Shown: in pieces, positions 7,554-10,762 of the stretch
Layout of the letters: every line of letters starts with the position of its first letter
Numbering within the stretch: the first letter of the stretch is position 1
Program-made: the position numbers and the translations under genes
The notes under the pieces: model-generated
The model's input: only the letters and a program-made list of their open reading frames with translations
Databases searched by the model: none
Told to the model about the DNA's origin: nothing
From: an uncultured Bacteroides sp.
GTDB lineage: Bacteria; Bacteroidota; Bacteroidia; Bacteroidales; Bacteroidaceae
NCBI GenBank assembly: GCA_900557355.1
Contig: USSR01000179.1
Location: 1-10,762 of the forward strand
DNA length: 10,762 nucleotides
Reading direction: 5' to 3'

Positions 7554-8768
7554 ATGAACGAAACCATTACCCTCTGCCTTGAAATTATTTTCTGGCTTGC
7601 CCTATTCATTGTGTTCTACACCTATCTGGGCTACGGAATTGTGCTTTACGTTCTCGTCAAGTTGAAAGAACTTTTCGTGAAACCTGTGAAGCGTTCGTTG
7701 CCGGCATCGGACGCTGGTTTGCCGGAAGTGACTCTCTTCATTACAGCATTCAACGAAGAAGATGTTGTAGACGAAAAGATGGAGAACAGTCTTGAACTGG
7801 ACTACCCTGCGGACAAACTGCATATCGTATGGGTGACAGACGGAAGCGACGACAGTACAAACGAACGACTGCAAACCCGTTGGCAGGGAAAAGCGACCGT
7901 ACACTTCCAACCCCTACGACAGGGTAAGACAGCCGCAATGACACGTGGAATGACGCTGGTGGACACTCCGCTCGTCGTCTTTACGGATGCCAACACCATG
8001 GTAAACCGGGAGGCAATACGGGAAATCGTACTTGCTTTCCAAGACCCGAAAGTGGGCTGCGTGGCCGGCGAAAAACCGATCGCCGTACAGACCAAAGACG
8101 GAGCCGCTGCCGGTGGGGAAGGTATTTACTGGAAATACGAATCAACACTGAAAGCACTTGACGCCCGCCTCTACTCTGCTGTAGGAGCAGCAGGCGAACT
8201 ATTTGCCGTGCGTCGTGAACTATTCGAAGCAATGGAACCGGATACGTTGCTCGATGATTTTATTCTTTCGCTCCGGATCACCATGAAAGGTTATACCATT
8301 GCTTATTGCACCAATGCTTACGCCATCGAAAGCGGTTCGGCAGATATGCGCGAAGAAGAAAAGCGGAAAGTGCGCATCGCTGCCGGAGGATTGCAGTCCA
8401 TCTGGCGACTTCGTCCGTTACTGAATCCTTTCCGCTACGGGATACTTAGCTTTCAATATACATCTCACCGGGTATTGCGATGGTCTATTACTCCGTTCCT
8501 GTTGTTTGCTCTCTTCCCGCTGAATATTGCAATTCTGCTGTTGGGCGGTTCCGCGATATTCTACGGAGTGCTGCTTGCCATGCAGGTTCTTTTTTACGGA
8601 TTGGGATATTGGGGATATTATCTATCCACCAAACAGATAAAAAACAAGTTGCTTTTTATCCCCTACTATTTCTTATTTATGAATGTCAATGTGCTGAAAG
8701 GCATCCGTTATCTGAAAAAGAAAAAAGGAAGCGGAGCCTGGGAAAAGGCGAAACGCGCTGAAAAGTAA
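7554..8768 (+). CDS. Membrane GT2 glycosyltransferase, cellulose/poly-GlcNAc synthase-like
   Basis: A 404-residue membrane-anchored GT2. An N-terminal helix (about 8-36) is followed by a cytoplasmic GT-A domain: VTLFITAFNEED (59-70), IVWVTDGSDDST (91-102, D96), VVFTDANTMV (141-150, D145 of the DxD-like site) and LLDDFILSLR (232-241, catalytic-type D234/D235). The synthase Q(Q/R)xRW position appears as RKVRIAAGGLQSIW (271-284), a variant seen in GT2 proteins that are not strictly processive. About three C-terminal helices (312-332, 335-357, 366-382) precede a lysine-rich tail. The overall plan matches IcaA/PgaC-like enzymes, but the altered motif leaves open whether it makes a polymer or adds a single sugar. 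It lies 49 bases after the fusion gene and is the last gene of the apparent operon. Confidence 0.88.
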   Translation: MNETITLCLEIIFWLALFIVFYTYLGYGIVLYVLVKLKELFVKPVKRSLPASDAGLPEVTLFITAFNEEDVVDEKMENSLELDYPADKLHIVWVTDGSDDSTNERLQTRWQGKATVHFQPLRQGKTAAMTRGMTLVDTPLVVFTDANTMVNREAIREIVLAFQDPKVGCVAGEKPIAVQTKDGAAAGGEGIYWKYESTLKALDARLYSAVGAAGELFAVRRELFEAMEPDTLLDDFILSLRITMKGYTIAYCTNAYAIESGSADMREEEKRKVRIAAGGLQSIWRLRPLLNPFRYGILSFQYTSHRVLRWSITPFLLFALFPLNIAILLLGGSAIFYGVLLAMQVLFYGLGYWGYYLSTKQIKNKLLFIPYYFLFMNVNVLKGIRYLKKKKGSGAWEKAKRAEK

Positions 8769-8838
8769 AACAAATGCTATTATCTTTTGTTATCCTTACT
8801 ATAAGACATTAGTCTCTATCATCTAATAAAAAACAGAC
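8769..8838 (+). promoter_or_regulatory. Gap before the kinase; weak promoter candidate
   Basis: The 70 bases between the GT2 and the kinase hold TATCTTTT at 8781-8788, matching five of the six fixed positions of the Bacteroides -7 box TAnnTTTG, about 50 bases ahead of the kinase ATG. No convincing -33 TTTG lies at the expected distance and no terminator hairpin with a T-run is visible. The change of function suggests that a separate transcript may start here, but the sequence support is weak. Confidence 0.2.
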
Positions 8839-10762
8839 ATGAACAGAATATTACATGATGCGAATAACGCACAAAGAATATTGAAACTGACGGCAGATAC
8901 AATGCTATTGGTTGACAGGCACGGAGTCTGCGTAGACATTGAGCCTCATTGTGATCTATGGTTTCTGCAAGAGGATATACTTTTAGGAAAAAATATATTT
9001 GAGCTTTTACCAGAATATACGAGAGAGAGGGTGATGCCCATCTTCCAGATTGTACTCGAAGAACAAAGAAGCATCAGCAAGAACTTCAAGTTGGTGCTGA
9101 AAGGCGAAACTTTTTACTTCAAATGCCTCATGTTCCCTTATGACGGTATGGTGCTTTGCCAATATCGCGACATCACGCAAAGAAGCAACGTAAAAAGACA
9201 GTTGGAACAGGCAAATCTCACCCTGCGGGCTATCCAAAAGGTAGCCCAGATAGGACAATGGACGTACAATACGAAACAGAATATTTTTCATTATCTTGGA
9301 TATACCGGTGTTTTGTGCGAGGAAAATGTGCAAAACCTTGCCATTGAGAAATATGTGGAACTGATTGTAGAAGAAGACCGTCAGAGTTTTATGGAATGGT
9401 GTCGGGTGAACGAAAAAGAACTCAACATGGAAAGCATCAGCTACCGTGTCCGCCTGAACGGAGAAATCTTCTATATGCGTATCCAGACTTATCTGCGTGA
9501 ACAACGCTCCGACGGTAGTTTCAATATCGAAGGCTATATCCAGAACATCACGGACATACAGCATCGTAGAAATGACATCAATACACTGACTCATGCCATC
9601 AACAACGCCAAAGAAAGTATCTTTGCCGCCAAGCCCGATGGCACGATTATCTTTGCCAACCGTCGTTTCCTGTACAATCATGGTATTTCAGAAAACGAAG
9701 ACATCAGTCAATTAAAGATTTACAATGTCGCCGCAGATATGCCTACACAAGAGGCTTGGAACGAACGTTGCAAAGATGTCATACACGGTGGCAGCAGTAA
9801 CTTTGTGGCCCATCACCCATCTAAAATCAATAAAGGAATATTGGCTTATGAAGGTACGATGTACAACGTGACCAATGATTCCGGAGAAGAAAGTTACTGG
9901 TCGTTCGCCCATGATATTTCCGAGAGGATTCGGTACGAAGCCCAAATCAAACGGCTCAACCAAATCATGGATACAACCATCAACAATCTCCCTGCCGGGA
10001 TTGTAGTAAAGGAAATCAACAACGACTTCCGATACATTTACCGGAATCGGGAGGCCTACAACCGCGATCTTTATAAGAACGACCCTGTCGGCAAGAATGA
10101 CTTCGATTTCTACCCGCCTATCGTAGCCGAAAAGAAGAGACAAGAAGATATCCAGGTGGCTACCACCGGAAAAGGTCTGCACTGGACTGCTGAAGGAAAG
10201 GACAGAAACGGAAACATGATTATCCTCGACAAACGGAAAATCCGAGTGGACGGTGACGAATTATCTTCGCCTATCATCGTCAGCATCGAATGGGACATCA
10301 CGGAACTGGAAATAATAAAACGGGAACTTCAATCGTCGAAAGAGAAAGCGGAAATGTCTGATAGCCTGAAGTCGGCCTTCCTCGCCAATATGAGTCATGA
10401 AATACGTACGCCGCTGAATGCTATCGTAGGTTTCTCGCATCTCATTGCCGAAAGCGACGATGCGGAAGAACGGAAGACGTATTATAACATCGTAAACGCG
10501 AACAACGAACGTCTCCTGCAACTTATTAACGAGATTCTCGACCTCTCGAAGATTGAATCGGGAACCATCGAGTTTTCCTTCGGACCGGCTAGTCTCCATA
10601 ATCTCTGCCGGGAAGTGCACGATGCTCATATATTCCGTACTCCGCAGGGAGTAAGCCTTGTCTATGAGTCTTCGGACGAGAGTCTGATGATTGAAACGGA
10701 CAAGAATCGGGTATTCCAGGTGATTTCGAATCTGATTGGGAATGCTGTTAAGTTTACGAAAG
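8839..10762 (+). CDS. Multi-PAS sensor histidine kinase (3' partial)
   Basis: The frame opens at ATG 8839 (MNRILHDANNAQRILKLTAD) and runs off the right edge after 641 residues. No transmembrane helix or signal peptide is visible, so it is a cytoplasmic sensor. Four PAS-like modules follow one another, each closing in the typical DIT/DIS turn: about 10-113 (RDITQR at 110-115), about 120-240 (NITDIQ at 236), about 250-362 (HDISER at 358) and about 380-490 (WDITELE at 485). A coiled linker leads to the HisKA domain with FLANMSHEIRTPLNAIVGFS, phospho-acceptor H520, and DLSKIESG. The HATPase begins with the N box NLIGNAVKFTK (N635 as metal ligand) where the window ends. The missing part may also hold a receiver domain, as in hybrid kinases. 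The ligand and any link to the polysaccharide operon are unknown. Confidence 0.93.
   Translation, partial: MNRILHDANNAQRILKLTADTMLLVDRHGVCVDIEPHCDLWFLQEDILLGKNIFELLPEYTRERVMPIFQIVLEEQRSISKNFKLVLKGETFYFKCLMFPYDGMVLCQYRDITQRSNVKRQLEQANLTLRAIQKVAQIGQWTYNTKQNIFHYLGYTGVLCEENVQNLAIEKYVELIVEEDRQSFMEWCRVNEKELNMESISYRVRLNGEIFYMRIQTYLREQRSDGSFNIEGYIQNITDIQHRRNDINTLTHAINNAKESIFAAKPDGTIIFANRRFLYNHGISENEDISQLKIYNVAADMPTQEAWNERCKDVIHGGSSNFVAHHPSKINKGILAYEGTMYNVTNDSGEESYWSFAHDISERIRYEAQIKRLNQIMDTTINNLPAGIVVKEINNDFRYIYRNREAYNRDLYKNDPVGKNDFDFYPPIVAEKKRQEDIQVATTGKGLHWTAEGKDRNGNMIILDKRKIRVDGDELSSPIIVSIEWDITELEIIKRELQSSKEKAEMSDSLKSAFLANMSHEIRTPLNAIVGFSHLIAESDDAEERKTYYNIVNANNERLLQLINEILDLSKIESGTIEFSFGPASLHNLCREVHDAHIFRTPQGVSLVYESSDESLMIETDKNRVFQVISNLIGNAVKFTK

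Noticed and set aside
8769..8838. Terminator from AACAAA...TTTGTT after the last operon gene
   Set aside because: The stem is only about 6 bp, all but one pair A-T, and is not followed by a T-run.
9007..10629. Long minus-strand open frames (9007-9681, 9712-10182, 10261-10629)
   Set aside because: They lie opposite the histidine kinase, whose frame shows clear PAS, HisKA and N-box motifs; the minus-strand products show no recognisable domain.

Overview
The window looks like part of a capsular/exopolysaccharide biosynthesis locus from a Bacteroides-type gut bacterium. Evidence for this is the moderate GC content, A-rich leaders without strong Shine-Dalgarno sequences, the flippase, glycosyltransferase and acyltransferase family types, and a multi-PAS sensor kinase of the kind common in Bacteroidota. 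The assignment rests on sequence character only; no database search was made. All supported genes are on the + strand and no gap between genes exceeds 100 bases.

Layout: (1) bases 3-257, the C-terminal end of a GT-B glycosyltransferase whose start lies upstream; (2) 250-1725, a Wzx-type lipid-linked oligosaccharide flippase overlapping gene 1 by 8 bases; (3) 1746-2864, a divergent GT4-like glycosyltransferase; (4) 2903-4063, a canonical GT4 glycosyltransferase; (5) 4046-4134, heptad repeats forming a perfect 25-bp inverted repeat that straddles the stop codon of gene 4; (6) 4151-5005, a soluble GT2 glycosyltransferase; (7) 5012-7504, an 830-residue protein joining a membrane O-acyltransferase (AT3) domain, a lipobox-like eleventh hydrophobic segment, and a polysaccharide-deacetylase-like domain; (8) 7554-8768, a membrane GT2 related to cellulose/poly-GlcNAc synthases; (9) 8839 to the end, a soluble PAS-PAS-PAS-PAS histidine kinase cut off at its N box.

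Working model: the glycosyltransferases build a repeat unit on a lipid carrier at the inner face of the inner membrane, Wzx flips it, and the AT3 fusion acylates (and may deacylate or otherwise modify) the glycan at the periplasmic face. No Wzy polymerase, chain-length regulator, initiating sugar-phosphate transferase or transcription antiterminator lies in the window; these would be expected in neighbouring sequence. Genes 1 to 8 look like one operon. The kinase may be a separate unit after a 70-base gap.

The most notable item is the acyltransferase/deacetylase-like fusion, followed by the heptad inverted repeat inside the operon.
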